Shown: piece by piece, positions 1 to 9,393 of the stretch
Layout: the number at the start of each line of letters is the position of its first letter
How positions within the stretch are numbered: position 1 is the stretch's first letter
DNA from: JAMXLO01 sp963818775
Lineage (GTDB): Bacteria > Pseudomonadota > Alphaproteobacteria > Acetobacterales > Acetobacteraceae
DNA length: 64,000 nt
Reading direction: 5' to 3'
Assembly (NCBI GenBank): GCA_963818775.1
Contig: CAWFUF010000011.1
Span: 1,054,001 to 1,118,000, forward strand
Translations under genes and position numbers: made by a program
The notes under the pieces: model-generated
Told to the model about the DNA's origin: nothing
Database searches by the model: none
The model's input: the letters and a program-made list of their open reading frames with translations, nothing else

Positions 1-1
1 G

Positions 2-208
2 GCCAGGTACACTGACCTGGTTTATTCGCGCGACTACGGGCGGACGGAGAAGGACGTCATCTTCAAGATCGACTTCGACAAGGCGTTCCTGTTCGTCCGT
101 TATCTGTATCAGGTGGACAATGGCGCGTGGCGGTTGATCCACATTGATCTGAAGACGGAAGACGAACTCCCCTTTCCGAAGGACTGGCCACACATCTATC
201 CGAGGTGA
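2..208 (+). CDS. C-terminal fragment of an unknown protein
   Basis: An open frame runs from the window edge to TGA at 206-208 and encodes the last 68 residues of a protein whose start lies outside the window. The fragment is rich in aromatic and acidic residues and ends in a Trp/Pro-rich tail (WPHIYPR). I see no motif that identifies it. A small secreted or NTF2-like fold is conceivable, but that is only a guess from composition. It converges on the polyprenyl synthase gene, 22 bases away. Confidence 0.6.
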   Translation, partial: ARYTDLVYSRDYGRTEKDVIFKIDFDKAFLFVRYLYQVDNGAWRLIHIDLKTEDELPFPKDWPHIYPR

Positions 209-230
209 CCGCGGCCCTTTCCATGGTGAG

Positions 231-1325
231 CTATCGCGCGCGGTCTACTGTGTAGTCCGCCACGTCCAGCAAGGCACGCCGCATTGCGCTGTCGGGAAAC
301 GGTGCCAGAGCCGCCTTCGCCGCCTGGGCAAATCCACGGGCGCGGCGGAGGGTGGCGCCAATGGCGCCGCAGTGCCGCATCAGATGGAGCGCGCGATCGA
401 GATCGGCTTCATTCTGGTCTGTCGCCTCGATGGTGCGGCGCCAGAAGTCGCGGTCGGCCACATCGCCCGACTGGTACGCCACCAGCACCGGCAGGGTGAT
501 CTTGCCCTCGCGAAAGTCGTCGCCGACGGTCTTGCCCAGCACCGCCTGGTCTGCCGTGTAGTCGAGCGCGTCATCCACCAACTGGAAGGCGATGCCGAGG
601 TTCATGCCGAATTCCGCCAGCGCCGCGGCCTCGGGGTCTGGCCGATCGGCCACCACGGCGCCCACCTCGCAGGCGGCGGCGAACAGGGCGGCTGTCTTGC
701 CCTTGATCACTTCCAGGTAGCGCGCCTCGGACGTGGCGAGATCGTTCTGGGTGACAAGCTGCAGCACCTCGCCTTCGGCGATGGTCGCGGCGGTGCGCGA
801 GAGGATGCCGAGTACGATCAGTGAGCCGTCCTCCACCATCAACTGGAAGGCGCGGGCGAACAGGAAGTCGCCGACCAGAACCGGGGCCTGGTTGCCGAAT
901 ACCGCATTGGCCGAGGCCAGTCCTCGCCGCAGCAGGCTCGCGTCAACCACGTCGTCGTGGAGCAGCGTGGCGGTGTGGATGAACTCGACGCAGGCCGCGA
1001 GCTTCACATGCCGCTCGCCAGTGTAGCCGCAGAGGCGGGAGCAGGCGAGGGTGAGCAACGGGCGCAATCGCTTGCCGCCGGCGGCGACGATGTGTGCGGC
1101 GAGCTGCGGGATCAGCGCCACCGGGCTATCCATGCGGGCTACGATGGTGCGGTTGCAGGCCTCCAGATCGGGCTGGAGCAAGGCGACCAGAGCGGTCAGC
1201 GCGCCCTCGGCAGCCGAGGCACGCGCCTCCAGGCGCGGCGGAGACGCCGGATCGGCCCGGGACGGACTGACGACCTCGTCCAAGCTGGTCTCCTGGCTTG
1301 CATGTCTGGCAGGACAAGGCACCAT
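231..1325 (-). CDS. Long-chain polyprenyl diphosphate synthase
   Basis: A trans-isoprenyl diphosphate synthase that would condense isopentenyl diphosphate onto an allylic primer to make the ubiquinone side chain. Both aspartate-rich motifs are present: LLHDDVVD (Asp124, Asp125, Asp128) and FQLVDDALDY (Asp251, Asp252, Asp255). GGKRLRPL at about 83-90 is the usual substrate-binding stretch. At 364 residues it is slightly long because of a Pro/Ala-rich N-terminus, so the true start may lie downstream of 1325. Octaprenyl versus decaprenyl product (IspB or DdsA) cannot be told from sequence alone. It is divergent from the DUF2007 gene, with about 50 bases between. Confidence 0.92.
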   Translation of the reverse strand: MVPCPARHASQETSLDEVVSPSRADPASPPRLEARASAAEGALTALVALLQPDLEACNRTIVARMDSPVALIPQLAAHIVAAGGKRLRPLLTLACSRLCGYTGERHVKLAACVEFIHTATLLHDDVVDASLLRRGLASANAVFGNQAPVLVGDFLFARAFQLMVEDGSLIVLGILSRTAATIAEGEVLQLVTQNDLATSEARYLEVIKGKTAALFAAACEVGAVVADRPDPEAAALAEFGMNLGIAFQLVDDALDYTADQAVLGKTVGDDFREGKITLPVLVAYQSGDVADRDFWRRTIEATDQNEADLDRALHLMRHCGAIGATLRRARGFAQAAKAALAPFPDSAMRRALLDVADYTVDRAR

Positions 1326-1375
1326 ATCGGCGCGCCGGAAACAGGGTCAAGCAAAGGCGGGAGAGACAGCAAGCT

Positions 1376-1582
1376 GTGATTGTGCTGGCGACGTCGAATG
1401 ATCCTGTGCGGCTGTCGTTCCTGACGGCGCTGCTGGCGGATGCAGGCATTGCCGCGTTCGTGCTGGATGTGCACACCAGCGCGGTGGAGGGCAGCATTGG
1501 TGCGATCCCGCGCCGCCTGGCGGTGGGCGCCGAGGACGAGCTGCGGGCGCGGCGGGTGCTTGCGGAGGCGGGGGAGATCTAA
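1376..1582 (+). CDS. DUF2007 domain protein
   Basis: A 68-residue protein matching the small DUF2007 (putative signal-transducing) family: a beta-alpha-beta start (VIVLATSND), a variable centre, and an Arg/Ala-rich C-terminal helix (RARRVLAEAG). I place the start at GTG 1376, after a purine-rich GGGAGAGAC stretch. An upstream in-frame ATG at 1298 would overlap the divergent polyprenyl synthase gene and add 26 basic residues unlike the family. This gene is often a neighbour of polyprenyl synthase genes in alphaproteobacteria. The biochemical role is unknown. Confidence 0.75.
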   Translation: MIVLATSNDPVRLSFLTALLADAGIAAFVLDVHTSAVEGSIGAIPRRLAVGAEDELRARRVLAEAGEI

Positions 1583-1644
1583 GGTTCCGGGCCAGTTCAA
1601 GCCCGTGTCCCTCGCCCTGACCGATGTGCTAAGGTGCGCGTGCA

Positions 1645-2433
1645 ATGGGCATATTGGCGGCATTCCACCCGCTCTACACGCTGACCGGCTTCATCGTCGG
1701 GTTGCTGATCGGCCAGACCGGCATGGGCGGGGGTTCGCTGGTAACTCCTATCCTCGTGCTCCTCTTCGGTGTCTCTCCAGCCGCCGCCGTGGGCACCGAC
1801 CTGCTCTACGCCTCCATCACCAAGGCCGTGGGCACAGCGGTGCATGGGGCGAACCACACCGTGCAATGGCCTCTCGTCGCGCGCCTGGCCGCAGGGAGCG
1901 TGCCGGCCACCGCGCTGACCTTGCTGGCAATTGCGCATTTCGATCTCAACAGTCGCGCGGCTTCGGGCGTCATCACGACCGTTCTCGGTGTGATGCTGCT
2001 GATGACGGCGGCCGCCCTGTTGTTCCGGCGCAGACTGCTCGAACTGGGGGGCGATCGGCTGGCCAACGTATCGGTGCGGCAGACCGGCCTGCTTACCGTG
2101 GCCATCGGCGCGATGCTCGGCTTGCTGGTGACGATCTCCTCGGTGGGTGCAGGGGCGATCGGCGTCACCGCGCTGCTGCTGCTTTATCCCAAGTTGCCGA
2201 TGGCGCGCATCGTGGGGTCCGACATCGCACACGCGGTACCGCTCACGCTGGTCGCAGGGCTGGGGCACTGGATGCTGGGCTCGGTCAATCTGCCGATACT
2301 GGTGTCTCTGCTGATTGGCTCGATCCCGGGCATCGTGCTGGGCAGTCTGTTCGCGGTGCGCGTGCCGGACACGGTCCTGCGGCCGGTGATGGCGGCGACG
2401 CTGGCGGTGGTCGGCGGCACTCTGGTGTTCTGA
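1645..2433 (+). CDS. Sulfite exporter TauE/SafE (TSUP) family permease
   Basis: A 262-residue polytopic inner-membrane protein of the TSUP family, which exports sulfite, sulfoacetate or related organosulfur anions. The family repeat is visible twice: a glycine-rich segment after the first helix (GQTGMGGGSL), then a second half with LVTISSVGAGAIG. About eight hydrophobic segments can be counted. The start at ATG 1645 is preceded by AAGG about ten bases upstream. It converges on cysteine synthase with 12 bases between, so a role in sulfur metabolism is plausible, though the substrate cannot be read from sequence. Confidence 0.88.
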   Translation: MGILAAFHPLYTLTGFIVGLLIGQTGMGGGSLVTPILVLLFGVSPAAAVGTDLLYASITKAVGTAVHGANHTVQWPLVARLAAGSVPATALTLLAIAHFDLNSRAASGVITTVLGVMLLMTAAALLFRRRLLELGGDRLANVSVRQTGLLTVAIGAMLGLLVTISSVGAGAIGVTALLLLYPKLPMARIVGSDIAHAVPLTLVAGLGHWMLGSVNLPILVSLLIGSIPGIVLGSLFAVRVPDTVLRPVMAATLAVVGGTLVF

Positions 2434-2445
2434 CGCCCGTTGCCG

Positions 2446-3513
2446 TCACGCTGCGGGCGGCATCTGCGCGGTCGGTGTGGACTTGGAGATCGCCACCTCT
2501 TCCTCGGTCATGTCCGCCGGAATGTCGGCGAACAGCGGCGTGCTGAGGTAGCGTTCGCCGGTGTCGGGCAGCATCGCCAGGATGTTGGCTCCCTTCGGCG
2601 CCTCGGCGCAGATCTGCAGCGCGCCGGCGAGGGTCGCGCCGGCGGTGATGCCGACGAAGATGCCCTCTTTTGCCGCCAGTTCCTTGCTGTATTTCAGCGC
2701 GTCAGGTCCGGCGATACGAAGAATCTTGTGCAGCACGCCGCTTTCCACCGCATCGGCAGTCAGCTTCGGGATGAAGTCGGGCGCCCAGCCCTGCATCGGA
2801 TGCGGCTTGAACGCGGGATGCGCCGTCGCCGGTGAACCATCCTGGTTGCGTTGCTGACCCTCGCCGCTGCTCAGCATCGCCGCGTCCGCCGGTTCGCACG
2901 CCACGATCTTGGTGTTCGGCATCTCCTTGGCGAGGACACGTGCGACACCCTTCAGCGTGCCGCCGGTGCCGTAACCGGTGACCCAGTAGTCGAGTTTCGT
3001 GTCCTTGAAGTCCTCGATGATCTCGCGCGCGGTGGTGCGCGAGTGCATGTCGGCGTTGGCCTCGTTCTCGAACTGGCGGGTGAGGAACCAGCCGTTCATC
3101 TTGGCCAGTTCATTCGCCTTGTTCACCATGCCCATGCCGCGCTGCGCGGCTGGCGTGAGCACCACCTTGGCCCCGAGAAAGCGCATCAGCTTGCGGCGCT
3201 CGACGCTGAATGTTTCGGCCATGGTGACGACAAGCGGATAGCCCTTTGCCGCGCAGACCATGGCGAGGCCGATGCCGGTGTTGCCACTGGTGGCCTCGAC
3301 GACCGTCTGGCCTGGCTTCAGTTCGCCGCGACGCTCGGCATCCTCGATGACGCCGAGCGCGAGACGGTCCTTTACCGAACCCAGCGGATTGAAGGCCTCG
3401 ATCTTGACGAAGAGGTTCACGTCGCCCGGCGCCAGCTTGTTGATCCGCACAACCGGGGTGTTACCGACCGTCTCGAGGATGTTGGCGAACCTGCGTCCCA
3501 TGTCCTGCTCCAT
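2446..3513 (-). CDS. cysK: Cysteine synthase A (O-acetylserine sulfhydrylase)
   Basis: A PLP-dependent enzyme that makes cysteine from O-acetylserine and sulfide. The PLP lysine lies in GSVKDR near residue 46, the substrate loop is TSGNTG, and the phosphate-binding loop is GTGGTLKG. It is somewhat longer (355 residues) than typical CysK because of an insertion around HPAFKPHPMQGWAP and an extended C-terminal tail. Met1 (3513) and Met5 (3501) are both possible starts; each has a purine-rich site upstream. The tail-to-tail TauE/SafE neighbour fits sulfur assimilation. Cystathionine beta-synthase-like activity is the main alternative. Confidence 0.9.
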   Translation of the reverse strand: MEQDMGRRFANILETVGNTPVVRINKLAPGDVNLFVKIEAFNPLGSVKDRLALGVIEDAERRGELKPGQTVVEATSGNTGIGLAMVCAAKGYPLVVTMAETFSVERRKLMRFLGAKVVLTPAAQRGMGMVNKANELAKMNGWFLTRQFENEANADMHSRTTAREIIEDFKDTKLDYWVTGYGTGGTLKGVARVLAKEMPNTKIVACEPADAAMLSSGEGQQRNQDGSPATAHPAFKPHPMQGWAPDFIPKLTADAVESGVLHKILRIAGPDALKYSKELAAKEGIFVGITAGATLAGALQICAEAPKGANILAMLPDTGERYLSTPLFADIPADMTEEEVAISKSTPTAQMPPAA

Positions 3514-3778
3514 GCCTGTCCAGCGCCGCGGCGCCAGGGGCTATTAAGGCATTCCTCGCCGCGGCCAGTCCATGCTGATATGGCACGCGGCCACTTTGTG
3601 ACCAGCTTCACAGCGAGCCGATCGTGGGGTGTGGCATCAAAATCTGGGGTGTCATCCGCGACTGAGGTCCATGCAACGCGCGTTTGGTCATGGGCGCGAG
3701 AGCCCTTCGACCCTTCGCCGGCCGGTGACACCACGAATCAATTGCCTTAAAGTAAATTTCTGGATACGGGGCGCTCAA

Positions 3779-6172
3779 ATGCAAGCCGCATCGAGCGGGC
3801 TACCTGTGGTCAGGGGGGCAGAACCGCGGAGGCTGGCGGCCTTCGTGCACGCCGATATGGCGGGCTATAGCCGACTGATCGGTCAAGATGATGCCGGGAC
3901 CTTCTCCCGCCTGGCCCGATTGCGCCGCGCCCTTATCGACCCTGCGCTCGAGCGGTATGGCGGGAAAATCCACAACACCGCCGGCGATTCGCTGATGATG
4001 GAGTTCTCCAGCGTCTTGTCGGCGGTGCGCTTTGCGGTCGAGATACAGACCCGCATACCGGAATTCGACGACGGCGAGCCACCTGATCGCCGCATTCGCT
4101 TCCGTATGGGCATCAACATCGGCGATGCGATCCCCGATGAGCAGAACATCCATGGCGACAGCGTCAACATCGCCGCGCGGCTGCAGGCGATCTGTCCGCC
4201 CGGCTGTGTCTGCGTATCTGCCGTCGTGCGCAACCACGTCCAGGAGCTTGACCTGCGATTTGAACCGATGGGGACCGTTCAGCTCAAGAACATTGCGCAA
4301 CCTATCGAAGCTTTCGTGGTGCGTCTCGATCGCCCTGCCGGGTGGCGGCAGATCCGATATCGCCGCACTCGCAAGGTTCTGGCGGCATGCGTTGTGCTTT
4401 GTCTGCTCGCCGCCGGCGCGGCCGGTTGGTGGATGCAACGGACGCCGGTTGCGAAGCCGCCTGCCGAAGCCAGTGCCGCGCCGTTGTCCATCGCGGTCCT
4501 GCCGTTCACCAACCTGAGCAACGATCCGAACGAAGATTATCTCGCGGACGGCATTTCGGAGGATTTGACCACCGATCTGTCGCATCTCGACGGCGCCGTG
4601 GTCGTTGCGCGCGAATCCGCCTTCGCGTATCGCGGCAAGGAAGTGGACATTCGCGACGTGGGGCGGCAACTCGGCGTCCGCTATGTGTTGGAAGGCAGTG
4701 TCCGCAAGATTGGCGATGCGGTTCGTATCAATGCGCAGCTTATCGCCGCGGACAACGGCGCGCACGTATGGGCCGAGCGGTTCGATCAGCCGTTGCGCGC
4801 TTTGCAGGACGGCCAGGACAATACGGTCCAGCGCATTGGTGCGGCGCTCGACATCAGGTTCGATCAGGGAAAGCAGCAGCCAAAGAAGTCGACGTCTGAT
4901 CCGGCGGCTTATGATCTGGTACTACGCGGGCGGGCGGCGATGCAGGAGCGCATCAGCTACACCCGTAACGTCATCGCGGCCGGATACTTCGAACAGGCAC
5001 TGCGGAAGGATCCGACCTCGGTGCCGGCGATGGCCGGCGCCGCGACGATGCTGATCGAAGCCAATCGCTACCTAGGACGGGCCGGTAGCCTGCTGCACAG
5101 AGCGCAGATGCTGGCACCGAATTCGCCGGATGTGCTCGCGGCCCGATTTCGTCTGCTGATGCGCCGTGACAGCGAGGACGAGGCGGTCGCCACGTTCAGG
5201 CAATTGCTCGACACTGATTCGAGCGCCGCCGGGGTGGCCGCTGACTTTCTTGAATGCTCCTATTGTTATCGCCGTTGGGGACATCCCGAAGACGCAGTTC
5301 CATTGCTGGAACGCACGGCGCGCCTCAACCCGCTTGCGCCAAGTCGGCAGGCAATTTATCTCGCTCTTGGCCGCATGCTGATAATGCTTGGACGCGATGC
5401 TGATGCGATAGAATGGCTGGAACGCGGAATGCGAGTGTCCGGAGAATTGACGGCCACACAGATAGCGGAACGTGAACCATGGGACACTGTGATCGAAGAG
5501 ACGAAACTGACCCTTGCCGCAGCATACGCTCTTACCGGCCAGTCTGATGGCGCCCATGCCATGCTCGCATCGGCGATGTCGTCCCAACGGCTGATGGACT
5601 ACACGGTGAGGTCGTTTCTGCGCAGCATCCCTATTTACTATGACGCACATCGGCAGGAACAGGAGCGGCGACTCATCCAAGGGATGCGCCTCGCGGGGCT
5701 GCGTGATCATCTCGACGAGCAAGCGGATTGGCACATTCCATCCGGTGGTTACCTTCGAGATGCAGTGGATCAGCCGACGCCGATCAGCGTTCCAGGTGGC
5801 ACAACGGTCCTCACCGATGAAATGCAGCACTTGCTCGAGAGCACCCCCAAACCGTTGGTTCTCTCGACTTCACCGCAGAATCCAACCATTCCAGGTGCAA
5901 TTCACATTAACTCGTCGAGCAGTGGCAGACTCGATGACGAATGGCAGACAACCTTGGGAACGCTGGTGGGTCAGGCGACAAATGGCGACAAAGAGCGACC
6001 GATCGTGGTGTTCTCGTTTTCTATCAACCATTGGCAGAGCCGCAATCTCGTGTTGCGACTGATCGCGCTCGGCTACAAGAAGGTCTATTGGTATCGCGGC
6101 GGTTGGGAGGCCTGGGACTCGCACGATCTTCCGAAGGCGCCACTCACCGTACAATTCCTGTCCCAGAACTGA
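3779..6172 (+). CDS. Adenylate cyclase-TolB-like-TPR-rhodanese-fold fusion
   Basis: A 797-residue membrane signalling protein. Residues about 20-185 form a class III nucleotide cyclase domain with the two metal aspartates (HADMAGYS, Asp26; NTAGDS, Asp70) and GDSVNIAARL with the transition-state Asn/Arg. One transmembrane helix follows at about 200-217. Residues about 235-360 match the TolB-like N-terminal module (IAVLPFTNLS, LEGSVRK), and TPR-like helices fill about 375-640. The last ~115 residues have a rhodanese fold ending in VYWYRGGWEAW, but the active-loop cysteine is absent (FSFSINHWQS). The start at ATG 3779 is chosen over an upstream ATG at 3629 because of the GGGG site and the family's usual N-terminus. 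The monooxygenase gene begins 12 bases downstream, so they are probably co-transcribed. Confidence 0.88.
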   Translation: MQAASSGLPVVRGAEPRRLAAFVHADMAGYSRLIGQDDAGTFSRLARLRRALIDPALERYGGKIHNTAGDSLMMEFSSVLSAVRFAVEIQTRIPEFDDGEPPDRRIRFRMGINIGDAIPDEQNIHGDSVNIAARLQAICPPGCVCVSAVVRNHVQELDLRFEPMGTVQLKNIAQPIEAFVVRLDRPAGWRQIRYRRTRKVLAACVVLCLLAAGAAGWWMQRTPVAKPPAEASAAPLSIAVLPFTNLSNDPNEDYLADGISEDLTTDLSHLDGAVVVARESAFAYRGKEVDIRDVGRQLGVRYVLEGSVRKIGDAVRINAQLIAADNGAHVWAERFDQPLRALQDGQDNTVQRIGAALDIRFDQGKQQPKKSTSDPAAYDLVLRGRAAMQERISYTRNVIAAGYFEQALRKDPTSVPAMAGAATMLIEANRYLGRAGSLLHRAQMLAPNSPDVLAARFRLLMRRDSEDEAVATFRQLLDTDSSAAGVAADFLECSYCYRRWGHPEDAVPLLERTARLNPLAPSRQAIYLALGRMLIMLGRDADAIEWLERGMRVSGELTATQIAEREPWDTVIEETKLTLAAAYALTGQSDGAHAMLASAMSSQRLMDYTVRSFLRSIPIYYDAHRQEQERRLIQGMRLAGLRDHLDEQADWHIPSGGYLRDAVDQPTPISVPGGTTVLTDEMQHLLESTPKPLVLSTSPQNPTIPGAIHINSSSSGRLDDEWQTTLGTLVGQATNGDKERPIVVFSFSINHWQSRNLVLRLIALGYKKVYWYRGGWEAWDSHDLPKAPLTVQFLSQN

Positions 6173-6184
6173 AGATCGGACATC

Positions 6185-7687
6185 ATGAACGACGCACAGA
6201 CATTCGCCGAGACCGCCCCGGCAAAGACCGAGAACTTCGACGTCCTGATCGTCGGGGCAGGAATTTCCGGTATCGGTGGTGCCTATCACCTGACGAAGCA
6301 GTGCCCCGGGACGCGCTTCGTCGTTCTGGAATCGCAGGCGAGCTTCGGCGGCACTTGGCTCACCCATCGCTATCCGGGCATCCGTTCCGACAGCGACCTG
6401 CACACCTTCGGTTATCGCTTCAAGCCATGGCGAGGCGCTCCGATTGCGACGGCCGCCCAGATCATGAGCTATATGGGCGAGGTGATCGATGAGAACGACC
6501 TCGGCCGGCACATCCGCTATCGGCACCAGATCACCTCGGCAAGTTGGTCCAGCACGGACAACCTCTGGACAATCGTGGCGGTGCGCGGCGACACCGGCGA
6601 GACGGTGCGTTTCACCGCGAACTTCCTGTGGATGTGTCAGGGCTACTACCGGCATTCCGAGGGCTACATGCCGCACTGGGACGGGATGGAGAAGTTCGAG
6701 GGCCAGATCGTGCACCCGCAGACCTGGCCCGAGGATCTGGACTATCGCGGCAAGAAGGTCGTGGTGATCGGCTCAGGCGCCACCGCGGCGACGCTCATCC
6801 CTGCGATCGCAGCCGAGTGCGGCCACGTCACAATGCTGCAGCGCTCGCCGACTTATTTCAGGGCCGCCCGCAATGCCGACGAGCTGGCCGAGCTGTTGCG
6901 GGAACTGCAGATCGACGAGACGTGGATCCACGAAATCGTCCGCCGCAAGATACTGCGTGATCAGGACACGTTCACCCGCCGCACATTCGAGGAACCCGAG
7001 GTCGCGAAGCAGGAACTCATTGCCGGTGTTCGCGCGCATCTCGGCACCGATTACGACGTGGAGACGCACTTCACCCCGACGTACCGGCCGTGGCGGCAGC
7101 GCATCGCGTTCGTGCCGGATGGTGACCTGTTCAAGGGAATTCGCTCGGGCAAGGCGTCGGTCGTCACCGACGAAATCGAGCGGTTCACCGAGACCGGCAT
7201 CCTGCTCAAATCCGGCACCCTGCTCGATGCCGATATCATCATCACCGCGACCGGGTTCCATCTCAGCGTCCTCGGCGATATCGACTTTACCATCGACGGC
7301 CAGCCGTTGGTGTTCTCGGATACGGTGACCTATCGCGGGATGATGTTCACCGGCGTGCCCAACCTGGCTTGGGTCTTTGGATATTTCCGTGCGAGCTGGA
7401 CGCTGCGGGCCGATCTGGTCGCCGACTTCGTCTGCCGGCTGCTCAATCACATGAAACAGAAGGGCGCCCGTCGTGTCACAGTGGCACTGCGGCCCGAGGA
7501 CGACGACATGCCCTTGCTGCCGTGGATCGACACCGAGAGCTTCAATCCCGGATACGTGCTGCGCGGTATGCATCTGCTGCCAAAGCGCGGCGACAAGCCG
7601 GAGTGGCAGCACACCCAGGACTACTGGCGCGAGAAGGACCAGTTCCCGGCGATCGACCTGAACGACAAGCCTTTCGTGTACGCCTGA
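6185..7687 (+). CDS. FAD-dependent Baeyer-Villiger-type monooxygenase (EthA-like)
   Basis: A 500-residue NADPH/FAD monooxygenase that would insert oxygen next to a ketone or oxidise a heteroatom. The FAD Rossmann motif is VGAGISGIG at about 23-31. The Baeyer-Villiger fingerprint FEGQIVHPQTWP occupies residues 171-182. The NADPH Rossmann motif is VIGSGATAATLIP at about 194-206. The GATAAT form and the length resemble the EthA/EtaA subgroup. The substrate is unknown. The gene starts 12 bases after the cyclase fusion gene, so cAMP-linked or shared transcriptional control is possible, but that is inference. Confidence 0.9.
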   Translation: MNDAQTFAETAPAKTENFDVLIVGAGISGIGGAYHLTKQCPGTRFVVLESQASFGGTWLTHRYPGIRSDSDLHTFGYRFKPWRGAPIATAAQIMSYMGEVIDENDLGRHIRYRHQITSASWSSTDNLWTIVAVRGDTGETVRFTANFLWMCQGYYRHSEGYMPHWDGMEKFEGQIVHPQTWPEDLDYRGKKVVVIGSGATAATLIPAIAAECGHVTMLQRSPTYFRAARNADELAELLRELQIDETWIHEIVRRKILRDQDTFTRRTFEEPEVAKQELIAGVRAHLGTDYDVETHFTPTYRPWRQRIAFVPDGDLFKGIRSGKASVVTDEIERFTETGILLKSGTLLDADIIITATGFHLSVLGDIDFTIDGQPLVFSDTVTYRGMMFTGVPNLAWVFGYFRASWTLRADLVADFVCRLLNHMKQKGARRVTVALRPEDDDMPLLPWIDTESFNPGYVLRGMHLLPKRGDKPEWQHTQDYWREKDQFPAIDLNDKPFVYA

Positions 7688-7690
7688 GGC

Positions 7691-8071
7691 TCAGCCGGGT
7701 TCGACGGCCCCGCCGCCGGCTACCCAGTCCCTGAAGCCGCCCAGATTGCGGACATCAGTGAAGCCCATGTCACGCAGCGTCTTGCCGGCCAGCGCCGCGC
7801 GCCCACCGCCGGCGCAGTACAGGATGACCGGGCGGTCCTTGCGGAAGGCCGGATTGTGGTTTGGCGAGTCCGGATCGGCGCGGGATTCGAGGGAGCCCCG
7901 GGGTACCGCAACCGCACCCTTCGCCTTGCCGCTCGCCTGGACCTCCATGCCGTCGCGAACATCGACGATCAGGGCGCCGGCTTTCTCGACCAAACCTGCC
8001 GCCTCGGCCGCCGTGACCTTGGGAACCGCGGCGTGGGCCGCTGCCAGCAATTCCTTGTAAGTCGTCGCCAT
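7691..8071 (-). CDS. Single-domain rhodanese
   Basis: A 126-residue sulfurtransferase-type protein with one rhodanese domain. The CDC25-like first motif is VDVRD (about 37-41) and the active loop is CAGGGR, with catalytic Cys86 followed by the alpha-helix AALAGKTL. It lacks a signal peptide and is probably cytoplasmic. Persulfide transfer is the family role; the acceptor is unknown. It converges on the monooxygenase gene, separated by only three bases, and is transcribed in the same direction as the upstream DUF445 gene, 50 bases away. Confidence 0.9.
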   Translation of the reverse strand: MATTYKELLAAAHAAVPKVTAAEAAGLVEKAGALIVDVRDGMEVQASGKAKGAVAVPRGSLESRADPDSPNHNPAFRKDRPVILYCAGGGRAALAGKTLRDMGFTDVRNLGGFRDWVAGGGAVEPG

Positions 8072-8121
8072 TGCGTCCTCCTCCGAACTGGATGGCCTAC
8101 TCTACGCCGACAGCGGACGGC

Positions 8122-9393
8122 TTAGAAACTGACGTGGCCGAAGGTCGCTAGCAGGACCCAATACAGCAGGCCGCCGACCAGGAAGCCGACCAGCGTGCCG
8201 TTCACCCTCACGTATTGCAGGTCCTTGCCGACGCGGAGTTCCAGGCGCTCCACGATCGTGTCGGTGTCCCAGTTCGCGACCACCTGGCCGATGAACTCCG
8301 AAAGCCGCATCTGCGCGGTGGGCAGCAGGCTGCCGACCACCGCTTCGACCGCGACATGCACGCGCTCACGTGCTGCTGGGTCGGCTTCCAGCATGGCGCC
8401 GGCATTCGCCAGCGCACCCTCGATATATGCAACGGTACGACCGGTCGGGCGCGCGGCATCGGTCTCCAACGCGATGCGCAGCCGTGCCCAGACGTCCCAC
8501 AACCAGGCCTGCACCGTCTCGTGCGCCAGCACGCGGCGGATGGCGGCGCCGACCTCGGCGGCACGGGCGGGGTCCTCCTCCAGCCGGGCGATCTCACGGC
8601 GCACCCATTCGTCGAATGCCGCGCGCAGTTCGGAGCCGTCGGGCTTCATCTTGTCGAGCTCGGCGTTCACCGTGACCAGCACACGGCGCGCAATCGAGGC
8701 GCCGAGCGCCCAACCGACCAATCGACCGCCCTGTTCGCGCACGCGCTCCTCGATGGCGATCCGCATCGCGTCCTCCTTGGCGCTGAGCAGGTCGCGAAGC
8801 TGGCCGAGGACGAAGCCGAACACCTCCTGATGGCGGCCGCCCTCGACCAGGCCGTGCAGCGCGCGCGCCACCAACTGACCGGCGCCGGGGCCGCCCAGCA
8901 TGCGCGGTACTATGCGGGCGATCAGGCGGCGGGCGCGGCCGTCCTCCACGGTGGAGAGGATGCGCGGCAGCATGGCGGCAAGCGCGGTTGCGGCGGGGCG
9001 CGCAGAGGCAGGGTCGGCGAGGAAACGGTGCAGAATGCCTGGAAGATCGAGGCGGCCCAGCACCCCGGAGACCTCGTCGGCAGTGAAGACGTGGGTGGCG
9101 ACGAAGCGGCCGAGGGCGGCGCCAAGGCGCTCCTTCTGGTTTGGGATGATCGCGGTATGGGGAATCGGGATGCCGAGGGGATGGCGGAACAGCGCGGTGA
9201 CCGCGAACCAGTCGGCGATGCCGCCGACAAAACCGGCCTTCGCGGCGGCCTGGAGGAGGTCGGTGGCGGTCGAGGCCGGCAGCGCATAGCTGCCCAGGGT
9301 GAGGGCGGCCATCAGCACGAGAAGTGCGGTGGCGAAGGCCCGATGGCGGCGCAGCGTGCGCCGGGCTTCGGCGTCGGGGTCCGGGGGGATCAT
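8122..9393 (-). CDS. DUF445 (YjiN-type) membrane protein
   Basis: A 423-residue protein of the DUF445 family. It has an N-terminal transmembrane helix (about 19-40), then the family signature GFVGGIADWFAVTALF with HTAIIPNQKERLG, a long alpha-helical middle, and a C-terminal hydrophobic hairpin (VGFLVGGLLYWVLLATF). The function of the family is not established; an inner-membrane protein with a large periplasmic or cytoplasmic helical domain is expected. The start at ATG 9393 is the first in-frame methionine and gives the expected short polar N-terminus. Confidence 0.88.
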   Translation of the reverse strand: MIPPDPDAEARRTLRRHRAFATALLVLMAALTLGSYALPASTATDLLQAAAKAGFVGGIADWFAVTALFRHPLGIPIPHTAIIPNQKERLGAALGRFVATHVFTADEVSGVLGRLDLPGILHRFLADPASARPAATALAAMLPRILSTVEDGRARRLIARIVPRMLGGPGAGQLVARALHGLVEGGRHQEVFGFVLGQLRDLLSAKEDAMRIAIEERVREQGGRLVGWALGASIARRVLVTVNAELDKMKPDGSELRAAFDEWVRREIARLEEDPARAAEVGAAIRRVLAHETVQAWLWDVWARLRIALETDAARPTGRTVAYIEGALANAGAMLEADPAARERVHVAVEAVVGSLLPTAQMRLSEFIGQVVANWDTDTIVERLELRVGKDLQYVRVNGTLVGFLVGGLLYWVLLATFGHVSF

